NCBI GenBank assembly: GCA_033851845.1
Contig: JAWWOH010000104.1
Coordinates: forward strand, 1-64,000
DNA: 64,000 bases
From: RYN-124 sp033851845
GTDB lineage: Bacteria; Actinomycetota; Actinomycetes; Mycobacteriales; SCTD01
Reading direction: 5' to 3'
In this document: positions 1-9,348 of the stretch, piece after piece
How positions within the stretch are numbered: the stretch's first letter is position 1
Layout: each line of letters begins with the position of its first letter
Notes under the pieces: model-generated
The model's database searches: none
Told to the model about the DNA's origin: nothing
Seen by the model: the letters and a program-made list of their open reading frames with translations, nothing else
Made by a program: the position numbers and the translations under genes

Positions 1-836
1 ACCAGCTGAGCCGCCTCGTTGATCTCGAACAGGCCGAGGTCGGAGCCGCCCGAGATCGACAGCAGCACGCCGCGGGCGCCGTCCATGCTCGCCTCGAGCA
101 GCGGGCTGGAGATGGCCATCTCGGCCGCGACGACGGCGCGGTCCTCGCCGCGGGCGGAACCGATGCCCATGAGGGCGCTGCCGGCGTGGTTCATGACCGA
201 CTTCACGTCGGCGAAGTCGAGGTTGATCAGGCCGGGCGTCGTGATCAGGTCGGTGATGCCGGACACGCCGGACAGCAGGACGTGGTCGGCGCTCTTGAAG
301 GCGTCCATGACGCTGACATGGCGATCGCTCAGGGCGAGCAGCCGGTCGTTGGGGATGACGATGAGCGTGTCGACCTCGGAGCGCAGCGCGTCGATGCCCT
401 CCTCTGCCTGCTCGGCCCGGCGCTTGCCCTCGAAGGAGAACGGCCGGGTGACCACGCCGATGGTGAGGGCGCCGATGGACTTGGCGATCTCGGCGACGAT
501 CGGCGCGCCGCCCGTGCCGGTGCCGCCGCCCTCACCGGCGGTCACGAAGACCATGTCGGCCCCCTTGAGGACCTCCTCGATCTCGTCGCGGTGGTCGTCG
601 GCGGCCTGCCGACCGACCTCGGGCGCCGCACCGGCGCCGAGCCCGCGGGTGAGCTCGCGGCCGATGTCGAGCTTGACGTCGGCGTCGCTCATCAGCAGCG
701 CCTGCGCGTCGGTGTTGATGGCGATGAACTCGACGCCCTTGAGCCCGACCTCGATCATCCGGTTGACGGCGTTGACGCCACCGCCGCCGATGCCGACCAC
801 CTTGATGACGGCGAGGTAGTTCTGCGGAGCTGCCAC
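1..836 (-). CDS. ftsZ: Cell division protein FtsZ (N-terminal part, cut by window start)
   Basis: Tubulin-like GTPase that polymerises into the cytokinetic Z ring. About 278 residues are present, reading from GTG at 836 (VAAPQNYLAVIKVVGIGGGG) to the window edge. The glycine-rich start, the tubulin signature GGGTGTG and the NTDAQALL segment are all visible, so the GTPase domain is intact. The C-terminal part, including the partner-binding tail, lies outside the window. It is the last dcw gene and is separated by 289 bases from the diguanylate cyclase, so it probably also has its own promoter. Identification is secure; only the end is unknown. Confidence 0.97.
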   Translation of the reverse strand, partial: MAAPQNYLAVIKVVGIGGGGVNAVNRMIEVGLKGVEFIAINTDAQALLMSDADVKLDIGRELTRGLGAGAAPEVGRQAADDHRDEIEEVLKGADMVFVTAGEGGGTGTGGAPIVAEIAKSIGALTIGVVTRPFSFEGKRRAEQAEEGIDALRSEVDTLIVIPNDRLLALSDRHVSVMDAFKSADHVLLSGVSGITDLITTPGLINLDFADVKSVMNHAGSALMGIGSARGEDRAVVAAEMAISSPLLEASMDGARGVLLSISGGSDLGLFEINEAAQL

Positions 837-1015
837 GGTGTCGGAGACCTCTCGTACGACGGGGGGTGGGCGCGGGGCGTGCGGGCGCGGGGGAAGGCAC
901 CGGGGACGGAACGGAACGGTCGTGCACGACCGGGATGGCGGCGGTGCGGAGAAGGCACCACCGACGGTCCGGCGGATGCGCGGAGGAGGCTTGCGGGAAG
1001 CTCCGACACCCTCAC

Positions 1016-1044
1016 TCTCAGGTAGACGCTTACAGTTATGTCAA
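1016..1044 (-). promoter_or_regulatory. Candidate ftsZ promoter in the 837-1125 gap
   Basis: The 289-base gap between ftsZ and the diguanylate cyclase contains a perfect -35 hexamer TTGACA (minus strand, 1039-1044) in an unusually AT-rich patch (TTGACATAACTGTAAGCG). No convincing -10 sits 17 bases downstream, where the sequence is CTGAGA; TCTACC at 1022-1027 is a weaker alternative. A dedicated ftsZ promoter here fits what is known in other actinobacteria, but the assignment is an inference. Confidence 0.35.
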
Positions 1045-1125
1045 CCTGGGGAGTGAGGCCGGACGTTACGGGGAGTGCCGTCCGGCGGTCAACAGACCTG
1101 CCCGGCGTGTCGCCGACCGGTCTGC

Positions 1126-2244
1126 TCAGCACACACCCGAACCACCCCTCTTCTCGGCGTACATGCCCCGATCTGCCCGTGCCAGCAGCGTGCCGGGCTC
1201 GGTGGAGCCGCCGTGGCTGGTCGCCACGCCAACACTCACTCCGACGTTGAGGGTGAGGTCGCCGACCGTGATCGGCTCGGCCACGGCGGCGCGCAGGCGT
1301 TCGGCCAGCGCCTGCACGCCGTCGGCGGTGGCCCCCTCGACGAGGACGACGAACTCGTCTCCCCCGAGCCGGGCAAGGGTGTCCGACGGACGCACCGCAT
1401 GGCTCAGCCGACCGGCGACGGCGCGCAGCACCGCGTCGCCCACCTGATGGCCGTGGTCGTCGTTGACGGCCTTGAAGCCGTCGAGGTCGAGGAAGAGGAT
1501 GCCGCTGCTGTCGCCGGTGCGACCGTCGCGCGCGAGGACGGCTCGCAGCCGCTCCTCCAGCAGGGACCTGTTGGCCAGGCCGGTCAGCGGGTCGCGCACC
1601 GCCCGCTCGGCGAGCTCGTCGGTGAGCTTGCGCAGGTCCTGCTCGGCCCGCCGGCGCTCGGTGATGTCCTGCGCGCTGACGGCGAACCACGCCGGCCGGC
1701 CGTCGGGGCCGGGAACCACGGTGACGCCGTGCAGGACCCAGCGCACCTGCCCGTCGAGGGCGACATAGCGCTGCTCGGCCTGCAGCGCGTGCTCGGCGCC
1801 GTGCAGGAGCAGCGAGACCCGCGACTCCTCGTCGGGCCGGTCGTCGGGGTGCAGCAGGGTCGAGAACGGCACGCCGATGAGGTCCTCCGGCGCCCGGCCA
1901 ACCAGGTCGGCGTACGTGCTGTTCACCCGGACGTAGCGGGTCGTCAGGTCGGCCAGCCCGAGCCCGATCTGCGCCTGGTCGAAGAACAGCTCGAACACGT
2001 CGGCGGAGCCGGTCAGCGCCGCCATCGAGGCGCGGGCGGCCTCCGCCCGGTTCGTGCTGGGGGTGGGAACGGCCGTCGGGGCGGGGCTCGAGGCCGTGGT
2101 CGAGGCGGGCGTCGGGGCCGGCGTCGGGGCAGACTCGCCGGCTGCGGGCAGCCGGCCGGCCACATCGGACGACGGCGGGTCGGCCGGCACGGCGGGCTCC
2201 CAAGCAGGAAGGGGGGCAGGACACCTCGACTCCTTCCCGCTCAC
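1126..2244 (-). CDS. PAS-GGDEF diguanylate cyclase
   Basis: Predicted to make cyclic di-GMP from two GTP. The 372 residues comprise a Pro/Ala/Thr-rich N-terminal tail (1-75), a PAS domain (about 80-200, ending in the typical AQDITERRRAEQ linker) and a GGDEF domain (about 205-370) with intact GGDEF at 294-298. RPSD at 285-288, exactly five residues before GGDEF, is a canonical RxxD inhibitory I-site, so product feedback is likely. No membrane segment or signal peptide is seen, so it should be cytosolic. The GTG start at 2244 is the longest reading and the tail makes it uncertain. It sits between ftsQ and ftsZ on the same strand, an unusual place for a c-di-GMP enzyme. Confidence 0.9.
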   Translation of the reverse strand: MSGKESRCPAPLPAWEPAVPADPPSSDVAGRLPAAGESAPTPAPTPASTTASSPAPTAVPTPSTNRAEAARASMAALTGSADVFELFFDQAQIGLGLADLTTRYVRVNSTYADLVGRAPEDLIGVPFSTLLHPDDRPDEESRVSLLLHGAEHALQAEQRYVALDGQVRWVLHGVTVVPGPDGRPAWFAVSAQDITERRRAEQDLRKLTDELAERAVRDPLTGLANRSLLEERLRAVLARDGRTGDSSGILFLDLDGFKAVNDDHGHQVGDAVLRAVAGRLSHAVRPSDTLARLGGDEFVVLVEGATADGVQALAERLRAAVAEPITVGDLTLNVGVSVGVATSHGGSTEPGTLLARADRGMYAEKRGGSGVC

Positions 2245-2397
2245 CCAGCGTGCATCCCTCGCAACCGGGTGACAGCGCCCACCCGCCGATCCGCCCCCAG
2301 CCGCCCTTCCGCGCTGCCTGCTCCCGGGCCCGGAGCGTGATCAGGGCCGGGCGTACGGGAGATGGGGTTAGCGACCGGTGGCGCGGTGGTCGGCCGC

Positions 2398-3144
2398 TCA
2401 GCGGCGGGTGACGACGCCGGGCCGGCTGACGTCGTACACGCTGCCCGGCATCTTCAGCAGCGCCTCCGCAGCCGCCACCTTCAGGGCCGTGTCGTCCACG
2501 CCGCCCCACAGCACCCGGCGCCCGTCGCGGAGCACCAGCGTCACGCTCGACGGTGACGCCGCCCGGATGATCCGCACCCGCCCGCGCATCGGCTCCGGCA
2601 GCACGGCCAGCACTCCGAGGGCAGCTCGGGTGGTCGGGTCCTTCGGACCCGGCCGGACGACCTGCAGCCGGACCACCCCGGGCGGCAGCGCGGGCGCGTC
2701 GGCGAACAGCACACCCGTCGGGTCCACCAGCACGACACCGGACCTGGTCACGACACCGGCGACCGGGGTGCGCTCGACCACCTGCAGCTTGAGCGTGCTG
2801 GGCCAGGCCCGCGTCACCCGGACGTCGGCGACGGCCCGCAGGGCCTCGACCCGTCGTACGACCGACGACGCGTCGACCCGGGCCAGCGGCATGCCGCGCA
2901 CCACGTCGGCGGCCGCCCGCACCTGATCGGCGCTGAGCCGGCTGGTGCCCGTCACGGCCACGTGGCGGACGGCCAGCAGGGGTGACATCAGCAGCAGCCA
3001 GGCCAGCAGGGCGAGCGGCGCGAAGGCCGCCGCCCCGATGCCGGCGCGGCGCAGCACCCGGCGCCGGCGCGCCCAGCGCTCTGCCGAGGCCTTGGCCTTC
3101 AGGCGAGCGGTCGCCGGCACGACCTTCGCCGGCCGGGGCGTCAT
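2398..3144 (-). CDS. ftsQ: Cell division protein FtsQ
   Basis: Bitopic divisome protein of 248 residues linking early and late division proteins. It has a basic cytoplasmic N-terminus (1-33), one transmembrane segment (about 34-53, AGIGAAAFAPLALLAWLLLM), a POTRA domain beginning VRHVAVTGTSRLS, and a beta domain. The ATG overlaps the murC stop by four bases (ATGA), so translation is probably coupled. Length and layout match actinobacterial FtsQ. The next gene is the diguanylate cyclase rather than ftsZ. Confidence 0.95.
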   Translation of the reverse strand: MTPRPAKVVPATARLKAKASAERWARRRRVLRRAGIGAAAFAPLALLAWLLLMSPLLAVRHVAVTGTSRLSADQVRAAADVVRGMPLARVDASSVVRRVEALRAVADVRVTRAWPSTLKLQVVERTPVAGVVTRSGVVLVDPTGVLFADAPALPPGVVRLQVVRPGPKDPTTRAALGVLAVLPEPMRGRVRIIRAASPSSVTLVLRDGRRVLWGGVDDTALKVAAAEALLKMPGSVYDVSRPGVVTRR

Positions 3145-4529
3145 GCGAGCTCACCACCCAGCAGGCGCAGCACCTCGGGACCGACCTGCGTGATGTCGCC
3201 GGCCCCCATCGTCAGGACAAGGTCGCCCGGCTGTGCCAGGTCGGCCAGCCGACCGGGAACCGCCGACCAGGACGGCTCGAAGACGACATGCTCCCGAGGC
3301 AGGGGCACCGCGTCGGCGACCAGGGCGCCGGTCACGCCGGGCACCGGGTCCTCCCGGGCGCCGTAGACATCCATGACGACCACCTCGTCGGCGGCCCCCA
3401 GCGCCGCGCCGAACTCCTGGGCGAACGCTGCGGTCCGGCTGTAGAGGTGCGGCTGGAAGGCCACGATCAGCCGGCCGCGCCCGGCGACCTCGCGGGCCGC
3501 CACGAGCTGCACCCGCACCTTCGTCGGGTTGTGGGCGTAGTCGTCGTAGACCGAGACACCCGCGACCGTCCCTTTGAGCTCCATGCGACGGCGCACGCCG
3601 GTGTATCCGCCCAACCCGTCGATCAGCTCGGTCTCGGGCAGCTTCAGTCCCAGCCCGGCGAGCAGCGCGGCGGCGGAGTTCAGGGCAAGGTGCGCACCGG
3701 GCACCAGGAGGTTGACAGCAGGCAGCCGGCGACCGTGCAGGACCGGCTCGTAGCGGCTCGTCGTGCCGCTGATCGTCAGCTCGGTGAGGCGCAGGTCGGC
3801 GTCATCGCCGAGTCCATAGGTGCGTACGTCGTGACCGGCCGCCTGTGCCCACGACCCGAGCCGGGCGCTGCCGGGGTCGTCGGCGCACATCACGGTGAAG
3901 CCGTCGGGGTCGACGGTCTCGACGAACTGCTCGAACGCCCGCTCCACCTCGGCCAGGTCGGCGTAGTGATCGATGTGGTCGAGCTCGACGTTGGTCACGA
4001 CCGCGGCGTGCGGGTGATAGGCGAGGAAGGACCCGTCGCTCTCGTCGGCCTCGACGATGAACAGGTCACCGCTGCCGTGATGGGCGTTGCTGCCGGCCTC
4101 GTTGAGGTCGCCACCGATGGCGAACGACGGATCGACGCCGCAGTGGAAGGCCGCGACGGTGAGCATCGAGGTGGTCGTCGTCTTGCCGTGGGTCCCGGCG
4201 ACCGCAACGCCACGTCGCCCGGCCATCAGCAGCGCGAGCGCCTCGGCCCGCGGCAGCACCCGGAGCCCGTGCTCGCGGGCTGCCCGCAGCTCCACGTTCT
4301 GCTCGCGGATGGCACTCGAGACGACAACGGTGTCGACCCCGTCGACGTACGACGCATCGTGGCCGATGTGCACGGTCGCGCCCAGCGCCCGCAAGGCGGC
4401 GATCGCGCGCGAGTCCTTGGCATCGCTGCCGGTCACGGGCACCCCGCGGGCCAGCAGGACCCGCGCGATCCCACTCATGCCGGCCCCGCCGATGCCGACG
4501 AGGTGGACGGTGCCGATGTCCGGGGTCAC
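3141..4529 (-). CDS. murC: UDP-N-acetylmuramate--L-alanine ligase MurC
   Basis: Adds L-alanine to UDP-MurNAc using ATP, the first amino-acid step of the peptidoglycan stem peptide, in the cytosol. The 462 residues start VTPDIGTVHLVGIGGAGMSG (Rossmann-like UDP-binding domain), followed by the Mur ligase P-loop GTHGKTTTT and a C-terminal domain with YDDYAHNP. The GTG start at 4529 overlaps the murG stop by four bases (GTGA). Length is typical of the family. Confidence 0.97.
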   Translation of the reverse strand: MTPDIGTVHLVGIGGAGMSGIARVLLARGVPVTGSDAKDSRAIAALRALGATVHIGHDASYVDGVDTVVVSSAIREQNVELRAAREHGLRVLPRAEALALLMAGRRGVAVAGTHGKTTTTSMLTVAAFHCGVDPSFAIGGDLNEAGSNAHHGSGDLFIVEADESDGSFLAYHPHAAVVTNVELDHIDHYADLAEVERAFEQFVETVDPDGFTVMCADDPGSARLGSWAQAAGHDVRTYGLGDDADLRLTELTISGTTSRYEPVLHGRRLPAVNLLVPGAHLALNSAAALLAGLGLKLPETELIDGLGGYTGVRRRMELKGTVAGVSVYDDYAHNPTKVRVQLVAAREVAGRGRLIVAFQPHLYSRTAAFAQEFGAALGAADEVVVMDVYGAREDPVPGVTGALVADAVPLPREHVVFEPSWSAVPGRLADLAQPGDLVLTMGAGDITQVGPEVLRLLGGELA

Positions 4530-5620
4530 GAGCGGGCCGCGTCGAGCACGAGCCGGGCCAGTGCGTCGTCGGCGTCGCGGTGCCCGAGCGCCGCCGCCTT
4601 CGACCCCATCGCGGCCAGCCGGGGTGGGTCGGCCAGCAACGGCAGGACGTTGCGGCGTACCCACTCCGCGTCGAGCGCGGCGTCGTCGACCAGCAACCCT
4701 CCCCCGGCATCCACGACGGGCCTCGCGTTGAGCGCCTGCTCCCCGTTGCCGATCGGCAACGGCACGTAGACCGCCGGCAGGCCGACCGCAGCCAGCTCGG
4801 CGACCGTGTTGGCGCCGGCCCGGCAGAGCGCGAGATCCGCCGCCGCGTAGGCCGCGTCCATGCCATCGACGTAGTCGTGCACGTGATGCGTCGGCGGGAC
4901 GACGGGTCCCAGCTGCTCGCGCACCTCCTCGAAGCGCGCCGCGCCCGTGATGTGCAGGACCTGTACGCCGGCGGCGGCCAGGTCGGCGGCCGCGTCCGCG
5001 ATAGCCGTGTTGATGCGGCGGGCCCCGAGCGAGCCACCGGTGACCAGCAGCACCGGACCATCGGTCAGCCCGAACGAGGCGCGTGCCGACGTCCGCCGGG
5101 CACCACGGTCGAGCGTGGTGATCGACCGCCGCAGCGGGATGCCGATCACGTGCGCGTCCTTCAGACCCGACCCAGCGACGGCCGCCGCGACGGTCCGGGC
5201 CCACCGCGCGCCCAACCGGTTTGCGATACCCGCCCGGGCGTTCTGCTCGTGCACGACGATCGGTGTACGGCGGCGCCTGGCCGCCAGGTAGGCCGGGACC
5301 GAGACGTAGCCTCCGAACCCGACGACCACGGACGCATCGACCGCATCCAGGTGCGCCCGGGCCGTCTTGACGGCACGGCGGAGCCGCCCCGGCACACGGA
5401 GCAGATCAGCCGTCGGCCGGCGTGGCAGCGGCACCTTGGGCACGACGACGAGCTGGTAGCCGCGCAACGGCACCAGGCGGGACTCCAGCCCCTCCGCGGT
5501 GCCCAGCGCGGAGATGCCGATGTCGGGATCGGCCCGGCGCAGGGCGTCGGCGGTGTTCATCATCGGCTCGACGTGACCCGCCGACCCGCCGCCGGCGAGC
5601 ACGACGTGCACCCGGCTCAC
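4526..5620 (-). CDS. murG: Undecaprenyl-PP-MurNAc-pentapeptide GlcNAc transferase MurG
   Basis: Transfers GlcNAc from UDP-GlcNAc to lipid I to form lipid II at the inner face of the membrane. The 364 residues have the N-terminal VLAGGGSAGHVEPMM signature (the G loop), HEQNARAGIANR, and the C-terminal RAGANTVAE and GNGEQALNA segments of the UDP-GlcNAc-binding half. The GTG start at 5620 overlaps the ftsW stop (GTGA). Fully typical GT28 enzyme within the dcw operon. Confidence 0.97.
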   Translation of the reverse strand: MSRVHVVLAGGGSAGHVEPMMNTADALRRADPDIGISALGTAEGLESRLVPLRGYQLVVVPKVPLPRRPTADLLRVPGRLRRAVKTARAHLDAVDASVVVGFGGYVSVPAYLAARRRRTPIVVHEQNARAGIANRLGARWARTVAAAVAGSGLKDAHVIGIPLRRSITTLDRGARRTSARASFGLTDGPVLLVTGGSLGARRINTAIADAAADLAAAGVQVLHITGAARFEEVREQLGPVVPPTHHVHDYVDGMDAAYAAADLALCRAGANTVAELAAVGLPAVYVPLPIGNGEQALNARPVVDAGGGLLVDDAALDAEWVRRNVLPLLADPPRLAAMGSKAAALGHRDADDALARLVLDAARS

Positions 5621-6930
5621 CGCCCGCGGGCGCCGGGACGTCGCGACGGCGACCGGCCCTTCCGGCGGGCGCCGCCGCGGGGGGCCCGGGTCCGGGCGGC
5701 TGCCGGCGCGGCCCGGCGGAACGGGTTGATGCGCCGGGCGGCCAGGGCCTGCGCCGCCCCCGGCTCGGTCCGCGCGAACGACAGCAGCATCCCGATCGCC
5801 ACCAGCGTGGGGATCAGCGCGGACCCGCCGAAGGAGATGAGCGGCAGTGGGATGCCGGTGATGGGCACCAGTCCCACGACTGCACCCATGTTGATCAGTG
5901 CTTGGGCGGCGAGCCAGGCCGTCACGCCGGTCGCGGCCAGCCGCGCGAACGGGTCGGTGGTGCGCTTGGCGATCCGCACCCCGGCGTACGTCAGGGTCGC
6001 GAACAGCAGCAGCACCGCGATCGTGCCGAGCAGGCCGAGCTCCTCGCCGATGATCGCGAAGACGAAGTCGGTGTGAGCGTTGGGCAGTCCGCCGGACCAC
6101 TTCTCGCGGCTGGCACCGAGTCCGAGCCCGAACCAGCCGCCGGACGACAGGGCGTACAGGCCCTGCACGGCTTGGTAGCCGGTCCCCTGCGGGTCGTCGA
6201 ACGGGTGCAGGAAGGCCGTGAGCCGGGCCATCCGGTAGGGCTCGGCGATGGCCAGTGCCGTGCCGAGCGCGGCCAGGACACCGAGGAAGGCGGCGAAGTA
6301 GCGCAGCGGCGTGCCGACCACCCACAGGAGGGCGACGACGATCGCGACCGTCGCCAGCGTCGTACCCATGTCGGGCTCGAGCATCACGAGGAAGCAGATC
6401 AGCCCCGCGACCGGCAGCAGGGGCACGAACAGGTGCTTCCACTCCCGCAGCAGCTTCTTCTTGCGGACCAGCAGGTCCGCGCCCCACAGGGCGACCGCGA
6501 GCTTGCCCAGCTCGCTGGGCTGGACGTTGAACCCACCCGGCAGCGGGATCCACCGGGTCGCTCCGTCGACGTTGCGGCCGATGCCGGGCACGAGCACCAG
6601 CACGAGGCCGGCGATAGCGGCGATCAGCAGCGGGTAGCCGAGCATCCGCCAGACCCGCACCGGCAGCCGGGACGCCGCCCACATGCAGGGGATGCCGACC
6701 GCCATGAACAGCGCCTGCTTCATCGCGATGGCGTACGACGAGTGGTAGGTCGCGTAGGACTTCACGCTCGACGCGGAGAACACCATCACCAGGCCGATGA
6801 GCAGCAGCGCGGCGGTCGAGGCGAGAACGAGGTAGTACGACGCCAGCGGCCGCTGCAGCACCGCGGTCTTCGGCGTCGCCTTCGCTGCGGTGGCCTTCCG
6901 TGGCGGCGACAGGGTCGAGGTCGCTGTCAC
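5617..6930 (-). CDS. ftsW: Peptidoglycan polymerase FtsW (SEDS family)
   Basis: Septal glycosyltransferase that polymerises lipid II together with FtsI. The 437-residue multi-pass membrane protein starts at GTG 6930 (VTATSTLSPPRK). SEDS hallmarks are present: GATRWIPLPG..QPSELGK, EPDMGTT, and GIPLPLISFGGSALIPTL near the end. It has a long basic Arg/Ala/Pro-rich cytoplasmic C-terminal tail. The GTG start lies 7 bases after the murD stop. An upstream in-frame start would run into murD and is unlikely. Confidence 0.95.
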   Translation of the reverse strand: MTATSTLSPPRKATAAKATPKTAVLQRPLASYYLVLASTAALLLIGLVMVFSASSVKSYATYHSSYAIAMKQALFMAVGIPCMWAASRLPVRVWRMLGYPLLIAAIAGLVLVLVPGIGRNVDGATRWIPLPGGFNVQPSELGKLAVALWGADLLVRKKKLLREWKHLFVPLLPVAGLICFLVMLEPDMGTTLATVAIVVALLWVVGTPLRYFAAFLGVLAALGTALAIAEPYRMARLTAFLHPFDDPQGTGYQAVQGLYALSSGGWFGLGLGASREKWSGGLPNAHTDFVFAIIGEELGLLGTIAVLLLFATLTYAGVRIAKRTTDPFARLAATGVTAWLAAQALINMGAVVGLVPITGIPLPLISFGGSALIPTLVAIGMLLSFARTEPGAAQALAARRINPFRRAAPAAARTRAPRGGARRKGRSPSRRPGARGR

Positions 6931-6937
6931 GCCGCGA

Positions 6938-8260
6938 TCACCCTGCTGCCAGCGCCGCGAACAGGTCGCCGCGCTCCTTGTAGTCACGGAAGCAGTCCAT
7001 CGACGCCGCGGCCGGCGCGAGCAGCACGGTGTCGCCCGGGCGCGCAAGGCGGCGCGCGGCAGCAACGACCTCGGACATGGCCTCAGTGTCGAGCCGCTCG
7101 ACCTCCACGACGGGGACATCCGGGGCGTGTCGCAACAGCGCGTCACGGATCGGTTGCCGATCGGTACCGAGCAGCACGACCGCGGCGAGGTTCGGGGCGG
7201 CGTCGCGCACGAGGTCGTCGACAGCCGCGCCCTTCAGCAGACCGCCGGCGATCCAGACGATCCGGTCATATGACGCGAGGCTGGCAGCGGCGGCATGCGG
7301 GTTGGTCGCCTTGCTGTCGTCGACCCAGGTCACCCCGTCGCGTACGACGACCACGGCGTTGCGGTGAGGGTCGGCGACGAAGGTCTGCAGACCCGTGCGG
7401 ACCGCCTCGGCGGAGACTCCGTAGGCACGGGCCAGCGCGGCGGCGGCGAGCGCGTTGGCGACGTTGTGCGCTCCGATCACCGTGAGGTCACCCAGCGACG
7501 CGAGCTCGGTCGCCTCACCGGCGACGTCCTCGAAGGCGCGGTCGACGAGCAGGTCCTCGACGAGCCCGAGCTCACCCGCCCGCGGGGTCCGCAACGTGAA
7601 GCTCACCCGCCGACCGGGCGCGCGGCTGAGCAGCGTGCGCGTCACCTCGTCGTCGGCGTTGCCGATGCTGGTCTCGCCGGCCCAGATCCGCGCCTTCGCC
7701 TGGGCGTACGCGCCCATCGAGCCATGCCAGTCGAGGTGGTCGGGCGCGACGTTGAGCACGGCTGCCGCGATCGGGCGCAGCGACGACGACCAGTGCAGCT
7801 GGAAGCTCGACAGCTCGACGGCCAGGACGTCGTACGACGGGTCGAGCACGGCGGTCAGCAGCGGGAGCCCGACGTTGCCCGCCGCGACCGTGTGGTGACC
7901 GGCGGCGCGCAGCATCGACTCCAGCATCTTGACCGTCGTCGTCTTGCCGTTGGTGCCGGTGACGGCGAGCCACGGAGCGGCGTCGGGTGCCCGGAGTCGC
8001 CAGGCGAGCTCGACCTCGCCGTACACCTCTATGCCCTTGGCGGCCGCGTCGAGCAGCAACGGTGAGTCGGGCCGCCAGCCCGGGCTGGTGACGACGAGCT
8101 CGGTGCCGGCCGGAACGGTGTCGGTGACGGCGACGCCGTCTCCCCCGCGGGCGTCGACGACGGTGACATCCGCACCTCGCTGACGCAGCGCGTCGGCCGC
8201 GGCGGCGCCCGAGATCCCGGCCCCCGCGACGACGATGCGCTTCCCGTCGTACGAGGTCAT
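6938..8260 (-). CDS. murD: UDP-MurNAc-L-alanine--D-glutamate ligase MurD
   Basis: ATP-dependent ligase adding D-glutamate to UDP-MurNAc-L-Ala in the cytosol. The 440 residues begin MTSYDGKRIVVAGAGISGAA, a dinucleotide-like fold for the UDP substrate. They carry the Mur P-loop TGTNGKTTT, the NVAPDHLDWHGS segment and the C-terminal DDSKATN motif typical of MurD. The ATG shares one base with the mraY stop (TGATG), implying coupled translation. Confidence 0.97.
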   Translation of the reverse strand: MTSYDGKRIVVAGAGISGAAAADALRQRGADVTVVDARGGDGVAVTDTVPAGTELVVTSPGWRPDSPLLLDAAAKGIEVYGEVELAWRLRAPDAAPWLAVTGTNGKTTTVKMLESMLRAAGHHTVAAGNVGLPLLTAVLDPSYDVLAVELSSFQLHWSSSLRPIAAAVLNVAPDHLDWHGSMGAYAQAKARIWAGETSIGNADDEVTRTLLSRAPGRRVSFTLRTPRAGELGLVEDLLVDRAFEDVAGEATELASLGDLTVIGAHNVANALAAAALARAYGVSAEAVRTGLQTFVADPHRNAVVVVRDGVTWVDDSKATNPHAAAASLASYDRIVWIAGGLLKGAAVDDLVRDAAPNLAAVVLLGTDRQPIRDALLRHAPDVPVVEVERLDTEAMSEVVAAARRLARPGDTVLLAPAAASMDCFRDYKERGDLFAALAAG

Positions 8261-9348
8261 CAACCGAGGGGGCCGGCCGAGAGGAACTCGGCGTAGAACA
8301 CGCCCAGGCCGAAGGCCACGGCCAGCCCGGCGATGATCCAGAACCGCACGATGACGGTGTTCTCCACCCAGCCGGCCAGCTCGAAGTGGTGGTGGATCGG
8401 GGCCATGTTGAACATCCGCTTGCGGGTCATCTTGAACACCCCGACCTGCAGGATCACCGACAGCGTCTCGACGACGAACAACCCGCCGAGGACGATGAGC
8501 AGCAGCTCGGTCCGGGTCACGATCGCGATGCCGGCGAGCAGGCCGCCCAGCGCCAGCGAGCCCGTGTCGCCCATGAAGATCTTCGCCGGCGAGGCGTTCC
8601 ACCACAGGAAGCCGAAGCAGGCACCCATCGCGGCCGCGGCCACGAGGGCGACGTCGAGCGGATCCCGCGCGCTGTAGCAGGACGTCTGCGCAACACCCAC
8701 CCGGGTGCAGGCGTTCCCGAACTCCCAGAAGGCGATCACGACGTACGCCGCGAAGACCATCACGCTGGTGCCGCTCGCGAGGCCGTCGAGGCCGTCGGTG
8801 AGGTTGACGGCGTTCGACGTCGCGGTGACCACGAGGTAGGCGAACAGGATGAACCCCGCTGTCCCGAGCGTGATACCGGTGTAGTCGCGGACGAACGACA
8901 GGTGCTCGGACGCCGGCGTGAGGCCGTGCCGGTTCTTGAACTGCAGTGCCGCGATCGCAAAGCCGACACCGGTGAGCAGCTGACCGGAGAACTTCGCGGC
9001 CGCGGTCAGGCCGAGTGATCGCTGCTTGCGGATCTTGATGAAGTCGTCGAGGAAACCGACCAGGCCGAGGGAGGTCATCAGGCCGAGGACGAGGAGCGCG
9101 CTGGCCGTGGGCCCGCGACCGCGCTGGTTGGCGACGAACAGGTGCGCCACGAAGTAGCCGATGAGCGTCGCGACGATGATCACGACGCCACCCATGGTGG
9201 GGGTGCCGCGCTTCACTGCATGGCTGGAGGGACCGTCCTCGCGGATCTCCTGGCCGTAGCCGCGACGGCGGAACAGCCGGACGACCGCCGGCGTGCCGAG
9301 CAGGCTCAGCACCAAAGCCGTCATCGCCGCGATGAGGACGCTCCTCAT
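8260..9348 (-). CDS. mraY: Phospho-MurNAc-pentapeptide transferase MraY
   Basis: Integral membrane enzyme that transfers phospho-MurNAc-pentapeptide to undecaprenyl phosphate, producing lipid I. The 362 residues show about ten membrane segments, the GTPTMGG motif near residue 50, the aspartate-rich LVGFLDDFIK loop, NAVNLTDGLDGLASG, and the MAPIHHHFE histidine motif. The ATG start overlaps the murF stop by four bases. Family length and all key motifs are intact. Confidence 0.97.
   Translation of the reverse strand: MRSVLIAAMTALVLSLLGTPAVVRLFRRRGYGQEIREDGPSSHAVKRGTPTMGGVVIIVATLIGYFVAHLFVANQRGRGPTASALLVLGLMTSLGLVGFLDDFIKIRKQRSLGLTAAAKFSGQLLTGVGFAIAALQFKNRHGLTPASEHLSFVRDYTGITLGTAGFILFAYLVVTATSNAVNLTDGLDGLASGTSVMVFAAYVVIAFWEFGNACTRVGVAQTSCYSARDPLDVALVAAAAMGACFGFLWWNASPAKIFMGDTGSLALGGLLAGIAIVTRTELLLIVLGGLFVVETLSVILQVGVFKMTRKRMFNMAPIHHHFELAGWVENTVIVRFWIIAGLAVAFGLGVFYAEFLSAGPLG

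Noticed and set aside
755..3157. Long open frame of about 800 codons running across ftsQ, the GGDEF gene and the ftsZ start
   Set aside because: It lies out of frame with recognisable genes on the same strand, is Arg/Ala/Pro/Gly-rich without domains, and is typical of spurious frames in GC-rich DNA.
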